The translations under genes and the position numbers were made by a program. Shown piece after piece: positions 7,052 to 13,599 of a stretch of 15,204 nucleotides of DNA. The notes under the pieces were generated by a model. It searched no databases and was not told the origin of the DNA. It saw only the letters and a list, made by a program, of their open reading frames with translations. Source of the DNA: Bacilli bacterium. GTDB taxonomy: Bacteria > Bacillota_I > Bacilli_A > RF39 > UBA660. The stretch lies in the NCBI GenBank assembly GCA_900766325.1, contig CAAFVA010000057.1, positions 1 to 15,204 of the forward strand. Reading direction: 5' to 3'. Position 1 is the stretch's first letter; the number at the start of each line of letters is the position of its first letter.

Positions 7052-7074
7052 CCTAAGTAAGTGGTTAATCTTTT
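7042..7074. terminator. Bidirectional terminator shared by tmcAL and spoVAE
   Basis: A perfect 12-bp stem, AAAAGATTAACC with GGTTAATCTTTT and a nine-base loop, ends in T on both strands. The stop codons of both convergent genes (7049-7051 and 7067-7065) lie in its arms. Confidence 0.85.
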
Positions 7075-7415
7075 GCTTTAAATATAACGGTAAAAATGAA
7101 CCCAAAGACAATTGCGGCAACAATACCTACCGATGTTAAACTAAACATACCGCCTAATAAACCTAAAATTCCGTTATCCTCTGCCGCTTGCAAGGCACCA
7201 TGAATAAGTGAGTGTCCAAAACTGGTTATTGGTACTAACGTACCAGCTCCAAACCAATCAATAAACTTATCGTATAATCCAAACGAATCCAAAAATGCAC
7301 CCACAACAACGAATAATCCGGTTACGTGACCAGGAGTAAGATTCGTATTATCAAGTATTATTTGTCCAATTAGACAAACTACGCCGCAAAAAAGAAATGA
7401 GTAAAAAAATATCAT
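7065..7415 (-). CDS. spoVAE: Stage V sporulation protein AE (SpoVAE)
   Basis: A subunit of the SpoVA channel that moves Ca-dipicolinate into the forespore and releases it at germination. The protein has 116 residues and several hydrophobic segments (about 2-22, 30-48 and 85-110). The core FGAGTLVPITSFGHSL is the signature of SpoVAC/SpoVAE and recurs in the SpoVAC gene of this operon, so the two are paralogues. I start at ATG 7415, which follows GGAGGTGG and overlaps the spoVAD TGA as ATGA, implying translational coupling; the ATG at 7433 would put the ribosome site inside the gene. It is the last gene of the operon. There is no spoVAF, spoVAA or spoVAB here, as in the minimal three-gene operons of Clostridia. 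Confidence 0.93.
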   Translation of the reverse strand: MIFFYSFLFCGVVCLIGQIILDNTNLTPGHVTGLFVVVGAFLDSFGLYDKFIDWFGAGTLVPITSFGHSLIHGALQAAEDNGILGLLGGMFSLTSVGIVAAIVFGFIFTVIFKAKD

Positions 7416-8407
7416 TTTACCACCTCCAAACAAACTGCGTGAGAAATAGACGGAATTGATAACTTTTGATTATTCATCGTCGGACTCATTAAAGCACCAG
7501 TTGCAACGAGTAACACTTTTTTTAACTTCCCCGTTTTCATTTTGTTTAAAACGTCTGTATAGGTTACTAAAGCAAGACAAGAAGGCCCACTACCACCGGC
7601 TTTAACATGAGGTTGCAACTTACGATCATAAATTATACAAGCAGAATCTTCGTGTTTATCTTTTAAATCAATATCATACGTTTTTTTCATGTATTCTTTT
7701 AATATTTCTTTACCATAAACTCCTAAATCACCTGTTAAAATAAGATCATAATCATCCACCGTTTCATTGGTATCCCTTAAGTGCTCATATATCGTTCTAG
7801 CGGCGGATGGTGCCATAACCGATCCCATATCATAAACGTCAGTTATCCCTAAATCGGTTGTGGTACCAATTGATACCGATGATACTTTTACGTTGGTGTT
7901 TTCATTAGTTATTATGCAAGATGCTGAACCGGTTACGGTAAAGGTTGATCTTTTTGGTTTTGGGCAACCATATTCAACCGGATTTCTAAATTGTCTTTCG
8001 GCCGTCATATTATGCGATGATACGTTTAATAAAACGTTTTTTATCTGTTTGTTTTGAAGAAGAGAAGCACCAACAATAAATTCTTCACACATTGAAGCAC
8101 AAGCGTTATATAAACCTATGTATGGTCTTGCTAGCTTAACAGATGCATATGAATTGGCCGTTATTTGGTTTGAAAGATCAGCCCCAATTAAAACATCAAC
8201 GTCGTTTAAAGATAATTTTGATTTATTAAGTGCTAACATAACCGAATCATTTATCATCTTCATTTCTGCCTGTTCAAAAGTCTTACAAGAAGCATAGTAA
8301 TCATCATAAGTTTTATCATAAAGTTTCCCAAAGGTACCATTTTTTTCATCAAAACCAGCGACCGTAGACGCCGTCTTTAAATACACGTTATCAAAGTTAA
8401 TCGTCAT
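7412..8407 (-). CDS. spoVAD: Stage V sporulation protein AD (SpoVAD)
   Basis: SpoVAD is a thiolase-fold protein on the spore inner membrane that binds dipicolinic acid and is needed for its uptake. The 331-residue length is normal. GLYNACASMCEEF (98-110) is the thiolase-like nucleophile loop region, with Cys103 at the position expected for the family; QFRNPVEYGCPKPKRSTFTVTG (139-160) is strongly diagnostic. GGSGPSCLAL (271-280) and TGALMSPT (303-310) follow. There is no signal peptide or TM segment. The ATG at 8407 follows GGAGGG, three bases after spoVAC ends. The stop TGA overlaps the spoVAE start. Identification is firm. Confidence 0.96.
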   Translation of the reverse strand: MTINFDNVYLKTASTVAGFDEKNGTFGKLYDKTYDDYYASCKTFEQAEMKMINDSVMLALNKSKLSLNDVDVLIGADLSNQITANSYASVKLARPYIGLYNACASMCEEFIVGASLLQNKQIKNVLLNVSSHNMTAERQFRNPVEYGCPKPKRSTFTVTGSASCIITNENTNVKVSSVSIGTTTDLGITDVYDMGSVMAPSAARTIYEHLRDTNETVDDYDLILTGDLGVYGKEILKEYMKKTYDIDLKDKHEDSACIIYDRKLQPHVKAGGSGPSCLALVTYTDVLNKMKTGKLKKVLLVATGALMSPTMNNQKLSIPSISHAVCLEVVK

Positions 8408-8410
8408 AAT

Positions 8411-8851
8411 CTACCCTCCAAAAAATAAGTATCTAATGGTCCCAAAAACGTACGCCGCAACCACACCATACAAAATTACACTGCCGGTAAGTTTAAAAGC
8501 GTTAGCACCAATACCAGTAATTAAACCCTCTTTTTTATAATCAATCATTGAAGATGTCATCGCGTGGGCAAACCCGGTTATCGGAACAATAAGACCAGCT
8601 TTTGCTTTCGCTACCAAGTTATCAAAAAAGCCTAGCGCCGTACAAAGTGATGCTATAAAAATTAATATTACGATCATTATAGAGGTTGCATCTTTATGAG
8701 CTACGTCAAAGTTATTTTCAAGTACGTATACTATTATCTGACCAATTAACCCAATTAATCCTCCGAACAAAAAAGCCGTAACACCGTTTTTTACTTTATC
8801 TTCTTTGGGAACTATTTTATCAGTTAATTCTTTATAACTTTCTTTGTTCAT
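8411..8851 (-). CDS. spoVAC: Stage V sporulation protein AC (SpoVAC)
   Basis: SpoVAC is a mechanosensitive-type membrane subunit of the SpoVA dipicolinate channel. The 146-residue protein starts MNKESYKELTDKIVPKE, a typical opening, and has about four hydrophobic segments (roughly 23-45, 55-75, 82-100 and 118-140). KAGLIVPITGFAHAM is the SpoVAC/AE signature. I choose ATG 8851, preceded by GGTGAT, which matches the anti-Shine-Dalgarno tail; a GTG at 8860 in the same frame is the alternative. It is the first gene of spoVAC-spoVAD-spoVAE. A sigma-G-like promoter lies at 8867-8896, leaving a very short leader. Identification is firm. Confidence 0.95.
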   Translation of the reverse strand: MNKESYKELTDKIVPKEDKVKNGVTAFLFGGLIGLIGQIIVYVLENNFDVAHKDATSIMIVILIFIASLCTALGFFDNLVAKAKAGLIVPITGFAHAMTSSMIDYKKEGLITGIGANAFKLTGSVILYGVVAAYVFGTIRYLFFGG

Positions 8852-8866
8852 TTTTATCACCAGTAT

Positions 8867-8896
8867 TAATATGAAAAAAAGCTTGGTAATTTATAC
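8867..8896 (-). promoter_or_regulatory. Sigma-G-like forespore promoter for the spoVA operon
   Basis: On the minus strand GTATA (8896-8892), exactly 18 bases, then CATATTA (8873-8867). This fits the Bacillus sigma-G consensus as I know it (GHATR, N18, CATWHTA), and spoVA is a known sigma-G operon. Transcription would start near 8860, so the leader is about 10 bases. The whole -35 and spacer lie in the terminator of the FAD gene. Confidence 0.65.
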
Positions 8897-8906
8897 CAAA
8901 CTTTTT
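8874..8906 (-). terminator. Intrinsic terminator of the FAD gene
   Basis: On the minus strand TTTGGTA and TACCAAGC-like arms (8894-8901 with 8881-8888, one mismatch) flank a short A+T loop and are followed by seven T. It overlaps the sigma-G-like promoter. Confidence 0.7.
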
Positions 8907-10303
8907 TATTTTTTATATCTTTTTAAAATATCATCGGCCGCGATTAAACCTGTTGCACAAGCAGTTACGATGTTACCAGATTTACCAGCACCATCACCTA
9001 TAAAATACACATCATAATCATTTAACTTCATGTCGTTATTAGTTGTTATTTCATTACTAAAAAACTTTATCTCAGGACCGTATAAAAGAGTCTCATCGTT
9101 ATTAACACCAGGTATTATCTCATCTAGCTTTTCTAGGCCTTCTAAAATATTTATTATTATTCGGTGTGGCAAAACAAGCGCTAAGTCACCTGCCACACAA
9201 TCATTTAGCGTTGGTGATATAAAACCTTTATTTATTCTAGAAATCGTAGATCTTCGTCCGTGTTTTAAATCTCTTAAAGTTTGAATAATTGGTTTACCAT
9301 CACCTAAAACGTTTGCTATTTTAGCGATTGATTCTCCGTACTCTCTAGTGTTGGTAACTGGTTCCGTTAAGTTAACCTTAGATATAAAAGCAAAATTACT
9401 GTTCTTTGACTTTTTATCCTTTAACGCATGACCGTTTACACATATGTAACCGTAATAATTTTCTTTTGCGACAAACCCACCAGGATTAGTGCAAAACGTT
9501 CTTACTTCATCAGCATAAGTCGGCGTTTTAATAAAAATAGAAGGATCATATATTACCGAACATATATCGTCTAATAATTCTTTTCTAACCTCTACTCTAA
9601 CACCTATTTCAATACTTTTAGACACGTAAGGTATCTTGTAGTAATCCGCAAGTTGCTGTACCCATTTGGCACCAGTTCTACCGGGTGCAATAACCACGTT
9701 TTTACTTTCTTTTTTATACGTTTTTCCTTTTCTTTTATAAGATACAACATGCTTATCTTTAAGAACGCTTTTAACGTCAAAAACATCCGCACTTTCGGTT
9801 ATTTCAACACCGTTTTTCATAAGAAAATCAGTTATTTTTTCTATGTATAAAGGAAGTTTATCAGAACCTAAATGCTTTTGTTTTATGATCATAAGGTTAG
9901 CTCCCGTTTTAGCAATCTTACTTTTTAAACGTAGTGCATCATCCATATTAGTAGGATAAGTTTTAGAAGCCATACCAAAACCGTTTAATATTTCTTCCAC
10001 CTCATCCACTAAGTCGTATGCTTTATCTTTAGATACATACTTAAATAAATCAGATTTACCAAGTTTAGGAGTAAAGTTAAGTTTACCATCAGAAAAAGTC
10101 CCTGCACCACCATACCCTGATAAAATACCACAAGGCTGACAATTTAAACACTTAGAGTTATTTAAACTAAGAGGGCATTTTCTTTTTTGAGCCAAAAGCC
10201 CACGATCAAGCATTAAAATTTTTAAGTTTTTATTATTGGTTATAAGCTTATAAGCCGTAAATAACCCCGCTGGCCCACCACCAATTATAATAACATCATA
10301 CAT
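8906..10303 (-). CDS. FAD-dependent oxidoreductase, COG2509 type, with four-cysteine motif
   Basis: A 465-residue flavoprotein of the family annotated as NAD(FAD)-utilizing dehydrogenase; the substrate is not known to me. The N-terminal VIIIGGGPAGLFTAYKL (4-20) is the FAD dinucleotide-binding loop. A cysteine cluster follows: C43, C52, C55 and C58, then GYGGAGTFSDGKLN (63-76), which is the family hallmark. The cysteines could hold a metal or an Fe-S cluster, but that is inference. NVVIAPGRTG (about 203-212) is the second FAD motif and YFIGDGAGKSGNIVTACATG (near the C-terminus) contacts the flavin. The ATG at 10303 follows AGGAG at nine bases. It has its own extended -10 promoter and terminator, and sits next to the Fe-S assembly genes in the same direction. 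Family assignment is good, function open. Confidence 0.88.
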   Translation of the reverse strand: MYDVIIIGGGPAGLFTAYKLITNNKNLKILMLDRGLLAQKRKCPLSLNNSKCLNCQPCGILSGYGGAGTFSDGKLNFTPKLGKSDLFKYVSKDKAYDLVDEVEEILNGFGMASKTYPTNMDDALRLKSKIAKTGANLMIIKQKHLGSDKLPLYIEKITDFLMKNGVEITESADVFDVKSVLKDKHVVSYKRKGKTYKKESKNVVIAPGRTGAKWVQQLADYYKIPYVSKSIEIGVRVEVRKELLDDICSVIYDPSIFIKTPTYADEVRTFCTNPGGFVAKENYYGYICVNGHALKDKKSKNSNFAFISKVNLTEPVTNTREYGESIAKIANVLGDGKPIIQTLRDLKHGRRSTISRINKGFISPTLNDCVAGDLALVLPHRIIINILEGLEKLDEIIPGVNNDETLLYGPEIKFFSNEITTNNDMKLNDYDVYFIGDGAGKSGNIVTACATGLIAADDILKRYKK

Positions 10304-10340
10304 TATTTGAAACTCCTAACATAATTAATAATACAATATA

Positions 10341-10349
10341 ATTATATCA
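10341..10349 (-). promoter_or_regulatory. Extended -10 promoter of the FAD gene
   Basis: The minus strand reads TGATATAAT, a perfect -10 with the TGn extension, 38 bases before the ATG. The -35 region falls in the sufB terminator and has no good hexamer. Confidence 0.6.
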
Positions 10350-10382
10350 TAAAAAGAATAATGATATGATACCATTATTCTT
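10350..10382 (-). terminator. Intrinsic terminator of the suf operon
   Basis: On the minus strand AAGAATAATG, a nine-base loop, CATTATTCTT and a T run form a perfect 10-bp stem, five bases after the sufB stop. Confidence 0.8.
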
Positions 10383-10386
10383 AGTA

Positions 10387-11304
10387 CTATTTTAAAAATC
10401 CTTTAATAATTTCTTCTTCCGCTTCTTTTTCACTTAGTCCAAGACTCATTAACTTCATTAATTGTTCTCCTTGTATTTTACCGATGTATGCTTCATGAAT
10501 AAGGTTTGCACTTTCATTTTTTGCATATATTTCAGGTACCGCCTTTACCTTTGCATCATCTTTTATTATGGCATCACAAGATACGTGTGCATAACACTTT
10601 TTATTACCAGTTACATTTGATTTAAATTCCTGGTATGAATTATCAGTTGCAACCGAACGAGAAGTAACTTTGCATGTTGCACCATCACCTTTTAAATCAA
10701 CTATAAATGAAGTTTTCGCAGACTGATCATTACTTGTTAATATTTTTTCTTTAATAACTAACGTTGCACCCTCTTCAATAGTTGCCTTAGTAATTCTTTT
10801 CGTACTTGTTACACCTTTTATTTGAACGGAGTCCATCGTCATACTAGCATTTTTACCTAAGTTTATCTCGGTGTACGGATTAAGTATTTTCCTGCCGTCA
10901 CCTGCACCTTCAGCATAATGCTTTTCAGTATACTTAACATTCGCATTTTCTTCTATGAAAAACCTATGAATACCGTCGTGCTGGCTATCTTTGTGTTTAT
11001 CATTATGAATACCACAACCAGCAAGAATTACAACGTTTGAATTTTTACCGATGTAAAAATCATTATAAACAACGTCTTTAAGTCCACTTTCGGTTATGAT
11101 TACCGGTATGTGAACAATCCCTAAAAGGGTGTTTTCTTTTACGTAAACATCAATTCCTTTACCATCTTCCTTGGTTTTAATATCTATGTAATCATTTATT
11201 TTTCTAGTTACTGACTTACCATTTTTTCTAACATTATAAGCTTCATTTTCCTTAAAAGTACTTGTATCTATCTCATCTAAAAGAGTTCTATCCTTTTCGT
11301 TCAC
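10387..11304 (-). CDS. sufB: Fe-S cluster assembly scaffold, SufB/SufD-like (minimal SMS/SmsB type)
   Basis: A SufB/SufD-family scaffold that builds Fe-S clusters with the SufC ATPase. It has about 305 residues, against about 470 for classical SufB, and is a single gene instead of a SufB plus SufD pair, as in archaeal and clostridial minimal systems. The middle is the parallel beta-helix. Residues matching the SufB active site are C243 in SCDAII and H270-E271 in HEA; an additional Cys is at 97 (AGCGIH) and one at 211. I prefer the GTG at 11304, nine bases after AAAGGAG; the ATG at 11313 directly touches that site. The gene overlaps sufC by 17 bases, so the two are translationally coupled. No SufS, SufU or SufA-like gene is nearby. 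Confident of the family. Confidence 0.88.
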   Translation of the reverse strand: MNEKDRTLLDEIDTSTFKENEAYNVRKNGKSVTRKINDYIDIKTKEDGKGIDVYVKENTLLGIVHIPVIITESGLKDVVYNDFYIGKNSNVVILAGCGIHNDKHKDSQHDGIHRFFIEENANVKYTEKHYAEGAGDGRKILNPYTEINLGKNASMTMDSVQIKGVTSTKRITKATIEEGATLVIKEKILTSNDQSAKTSFIVDLKGDGATCKVTSRSVATDNSYQEFKSNVTGNKKCYAHVSCDAIIKDDAKVKAVPEIYAKNESANLIHEAYIGKIQGEQLMKLMSLGLSEKEAEEEIIKGFLK

Positions 11305-12010
11305 AACTTTCATCTCCTTTAGGGCAATCATTACACTTAAATATCTCACTTAACATTTTATCTTTAGAACCAGCATCTTTTATTTTTCCGTTTACAATTA
11401 GTATTATTTGATCCGCGATGTTTAAAATACGTTCTTGGTGTGAAATAACAAGGGTTATCCCACTATAAGATGCTTCTATTTCTTTAAACACTTCGTTTAA
11501 ATTCTCAAAACTCCATAAATCTATTCCTGCTTCTGGCTCATCAAAAATAGCTACTTTAGGGTTCATCGCAAGAACACTTGCAATTTCTATTCTTTTTAAC
11601 TCCCCGCCGGATAATGATGCATCAACTTCCCTATCGATGTAATCCATCGCACATAATCCAACTCTAGATAAAATAGCACACGCATCTTTTCTAGTTAAAA
11701 CTTTTTTAGTTGCCATTTTAAGTATTTCATAAACGGTTATTCCCTTAAAACGTACTGGCTGCTGAAAAGCAAAACTAATGCCCATTTTAGCACGCTCGTC
11801 AACACTAGTATCAGTTATGTCTTTTCCGTTAAAAATAATACGCCCAAAATCCGGTTTAACAAGTCCCATTATTATCTTGGCAAGCGTTGATTTACCACTT
11901 CCATTAGGACCCGTTATTACGTAAAACTTGGTTTCATCAAGCGTTAAATTTATATTATCTAATATGTTTTTATTATCCCTTTTAAAACATATGTTTTTTA
12001 ATTCTAACAT
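11288..12010 (-). CDS. sufC: Fe-S assembly ATPase SufC (SmsC-like) with cysteine-rich tail
   Basis: An ABC-type soluble ATPase that drives conformational change in its SufB partner. The 240 residues hold the Walker A GPNGSGKST (34-42), Q-loop FAFQQP (80-85), signature LSGGE (133-137), Walker B VAIFDEPEAGID (153-164) and switch His191. QQPVRFKGI in the Q-loop region, together with LSGGELKRIEIASVLAMNP, is typical of SufC, not of a transporter ATPase. The tail is unusual: CNDCPKGDESC (C226, C229, C236) could bind a metal or cluster. The ATG at 12010 follows AAAGGAG. The gene leads the sufC-sufB operon behind an extended -10 promoter and a perfect palindrome. Identification is firm; the role of the tail is unknown. 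Confidence 0.92.
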   Translation of the reverse strand: MLELKNICFKRDNKNILDNINLTLDETKFYVITGPNGSGKSTLAKIIMGLVKPDFGRIIFNGKDITDTSVDERAKMGISFAFQQPVRFKGITVYEILKMATKKVLTRKDACAILSRVGLCAMDYIDREVDASLSGGELKRIEIASVLAMNPKVAIFDEPEAGIDLWSFENLNEVFKEIEASYSGITLVISHQERILNIADQIILIVNGKIKDAGSKDKMLSEIFKCNDCPKGDESCERKG

Positions 12011-12036
12011 AATAACTCCTTTCTTTAAAAGCTATT

Positions 12037-12053
12037 AGAGTTAAAATAACTCT
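12037..12053 (-). promoter_or_regulatory. Perfect 7-3-7 palindrome at the suf transcription start
   Basis: AGAGTTA, three bases, TAACTCT form an exact inverted repeat starting about where transcription from the -10 at 12061-12066 should begin, and ending 26 bases before the sufC ATG. It may be a repressor operator or a 5' stabilising hairpin. There is no T run in the minus strand, so it is not a terminator. Confidence 0.5.
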
Positions 12054-12060
12054 TGATATT

Positions 12061-12069
12061 AGTATACCA
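12061..12069 (-). promoter_or_regulatory. Extended -10 promoter of sufC-sufB
   Basis: The minus strand reads TGTGGTATACT, with TGG directly before TATACT (12066-12061). No convincing -35. It follows the sigF terminator, so the operon is independent of sigF. Confidence 0.6.
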
Positions 12070-12080
12070 CAAGTTATATG

Positions 12081-12113
12081 AAAAAAAGAATAATGAAATA
12101 AATTCACTATCCT
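12081..12113 (-). terminator. Intrinsic terminator of the sigF operon
   Basis: On the minus strand AGGATAGTGAA pairs with TTCATTATTCT (two G-U pairs) over a five-base loop, followed by seven T, three bases after the sigF stop. Confidence 0.8.
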
Positions 12114-12115
12114 TT

Positions 12116-12790
12116 TTATGTCATCTTACTTTTCATCTTTGATAAGGCTTTTTTCTCAAGTCTTGATACATACACTTGATTAACACCTAATATTTGAGCT
12201 ACTTCACTTTGAGTTAAGTCCTTAAAATACCGGTTTATAAGTAATTCTTTTTCTTGCTCGCTTAAAGTCATAAATGCTTCTTTTAAATCTAACATTTGCT
12301 CACTACTAACTTTTTCCCTAGTAGGTGTTACGTCCAAAAGAGTAATTGCCTTACCACCATCATTTACCTCTTCATCCAAACTTTTAGTATCCATTTGGTA
12401 AGCCTCTAAAGCACTAATTACTTTTTCTTCTTTTACTTCAAGCATCAATGCAATATCCCTAATAGATGGTTTATACCCTCTTACTTCAAAGTGCTTATCA
12501 ACGTACTCATTTATTTTTCTCCCAAGTCTTATTAAATCCTTACTTACCTTTATGTTTTTATTTTCTCTTATGTATTTACTAACTTCCCCAACAATGTATG
12601 GAAAAGCATAAGTAGAAAACTTCGTTTCTTTTTTTGAATCATAATTATTATAAGCCTTAATAAGTGCTATCATTCCAACCTGGTGTAAATCTTCTTTATC
12701 TGCATACCCACTATATTTAGAACAAATGCTGTAAACCAAATTACTGTTTTGCTTAATTATTTCATCTTGAATGCAAGTCTGTTCTACCAC
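12116..12790 (-). CDS. sigF: Sigma factor of the sigma-F/G/B group, likely sporulation sigma-F
   Basis: An RNA polymerase sigma factor of 224 residues (Bacillus sigma-F is about 255). Region 2 has EDLHQVGMIALIKAYNNYD (33-51) and TKFSTYAFPYIVGEVSKYIR (56-75), and region 3 KVSKDLIRLGRKI (81-93). Region 4 has RYFKDLTQSEVAQILGVNQ (187-205) and VYVSRLEKKAL (206-216), close to the sigma-F ending TQSEVAxxLGISQVQVSRLEKK. No long N-terminal extension is present. The start GTG (12790) shares its G with the TAG stop of the SpoIIAA-like gene, so translation is coupled. In known spoIIA operons spoIIAB lies between the two; here there is no room for it. It could be sigma-G or a sigma-B-type factor, but the spoVA genes and the SpoIIAA-like neighbour favour sigma-F. 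Confidence 0.8.
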   Translation of the reverse strand: MVEQTCIQDEIIKQNSNLVYSICSKYSGYADKEDLHQVGMIALIKAYNNYDSKKETKFSTYAFPYIVGEVSKYIRENKNIKVSKDLIRLGRKINEYVDKHFEVRGYKPSIRDIALMLEVKEEKVISALEAYQMDTKSLDEEVNDGGKAITLLDVTPTREKVSSEQMLDLKEAFMTLSEQEKELLINRYFKDLTQSEVAQILGVNQVYVSRLEKKALSKMKSKMT

Positions 12791-13107
12791 TATATCACAA
12801 CCCTTTCAAAAACCTTTAGTTCGTTTTCTAGATTAACCAGTGATTTAAGTTCTTTTACCTCACCACCGAACAAGAAAAATTCACCACCAACCTTCTTTAA
12901 CATTCTTTTTAACCTTTTTATCGCTTTAACTCCATCACTTGATACGCTTTCTAAATTATAAGTATTTAAAACAACATATCTTATTCCAGACTCTACAATC
13001 ACCTCCTTAACTTCTTTATCAAACGTATCTAAGGTTGTGTTATTAAGTAATCCATATAATCTTACAAACAATATTCCTTTTCTAAATTCCATTAATACCT
13101 TAAGCAA
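12790..13107 (-). CDS. spoIIAA: SpoIIAA-like STAS protein (anti-sigma factor antagonist)
   Basis: A STAS-domain protein of 105 residues (Bacillus SpoIIAA is 117). In Bacillus, unphosphorylated SpoIIAA releases sigma-F from the SpoIIAB kinase. The fold is clear: GILFVRLYGLLNNTTLDTF (11-29), then GIRYVVLNTYNLESV (41-55) and KKVGGEFFLFG (about 70-80), which aligns without gaps with the SpoIIAA segment IRHIVLN...GGE. The DSSG phosphorylation loop reads SSDG (56-59), so the phosphoacceptor Ser (S57 by this alignment) is kept but the flanking Asp and Ser are exchanged. The start is a TTG (13107) seven bases after AGGAGG; the ATG at 13092 has only a weak site. The next gene is the sigma factor, overlapping by one base, without a spoIIAB. 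Confidence 0.75.
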   Translation of the reverse strand: MLKVLMEFRKGILFVRLYGLLNNTTLDTFDKEVKEVIVESGIRYVVLNTYNLESVSSDGVKAIKRLKRMLKKVGGEFFLFGGEVKELKSLVNLENELKVFERVVI

Positions 13108-13150
13108 CTTAATTCCTCCTACAAGTTAATTTAATCACTTTTAAACCATA

Positions 13151-13175
13151 AAAAAAAGCACTTCGACACAAGCTT
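13151..13175 (-). terminator. Possible imperfect hairpin upstream of the spoIIA-like operon
   Basis: AAGCTTGTGTCGAAGTGCTT on the minus strand can fold through its AAGC/GCTT ends and is followed by seven T. The stem is imperfect, so it might be a second terminator after the repeat gene or nothing. Confidence 0.3.
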
Positions 13176-13183
13176 ACAAAAAG

Positions 13184-13210
13184 AAAAAAAAACACTCATT
13201 TTAAGTGTTT
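13184..13210 (-). terminator. Terminator of the helix-turn-helix repeat gene
   Basis: On the minus strand AAACACT, a seven-base loop, AGTGTTT and a long T run. The TAA stop (13203-13201) is in the loop beside the left arm. Confidence 0.75.
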
Positions 13211-13599
13211 TTATTATTTTTTACAAATGAATAATCTTCAGCATGTCTTTCCTTTTGACAATCACCATAAAAGTACCTAAGTTCTTTGTTTAGTATACCA
13301 TCAATAACTTGGTTGAAATCATATAACAACATTTCTAAGTATTTGTTTCTTTCATCTTCGTATTTTACTAATTTATTTCTAATTGTACGAAAACCACAAC
13401 CATACTGTTTTGCTAATTTCTCATAACTCATACCTTTTAATCTTAAATTAAAGACTTCTTCCATTGGCAACACTATCTTATCACGAGAACTTAAATTTTT
13501 TGGGAAAGTAAGTGTGTTTTCATTGCAATACTTTCTTAGTCTATATATTATTGTGCCTGTACAGCAGCCATACTCTTTAGCTAATTTATTATAACTCAT
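13201..13599 (-). CDS. C-terminal part of the helix-turn-helix repeat protein
   Basis: This 132-residue frame is the second half of a larger repeat protein. It opens inside one repeat unit (MSYNKLAKEYGCCTGTIIYRL), contains one full unit (about 46-79, with LRLKGMSYEKLAKQYGC) and ends in a charged tail (YLEMLLYDFNQVIDGIL...NNKNT). The same frame is open upstream, with further repeat sequence, back to the TAG at 13713-13711. The ATG at 13599 has GGAAGG only one base before it, a poor ribosome site, so independent translation is doubtful; it is better read as the downstream piece of a gene cut by a nonsense codon. Each unit resembles the helix-turn-helix of resolvases or sigma region 4 (recognition helix after YGCxxxTI). 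No partner domain is visible. Confidence 0.6.
   Translation of the reverse strand: MSYNKLAKEYGCCTGTIIYRLRKYCNENTLTFPKNLSSRDKIVLPMEEVFNLRLKGMSYEKLAKQYGCGFRTIRNKLVKYEDERNKYLEMLLYDFNQVIDGILNKELRYFYGDCQKERHAEDYSFVKNNKNT

Noticed and set aside
9604..9792. Minus-strand 62-codon frame within the FAD gene
   Set aside because: It is in another frame of a well-supported gene and is Lys-rich low-complexity sequence.
12920..12950. Asp replacing the phosphorylated Ser of SpoIIAA (phosphomimic)
   Set aside because: In the ungapped alignment the acceptor aligns with S57; Asp aligns with the next Ser, so the acceptor is retained.
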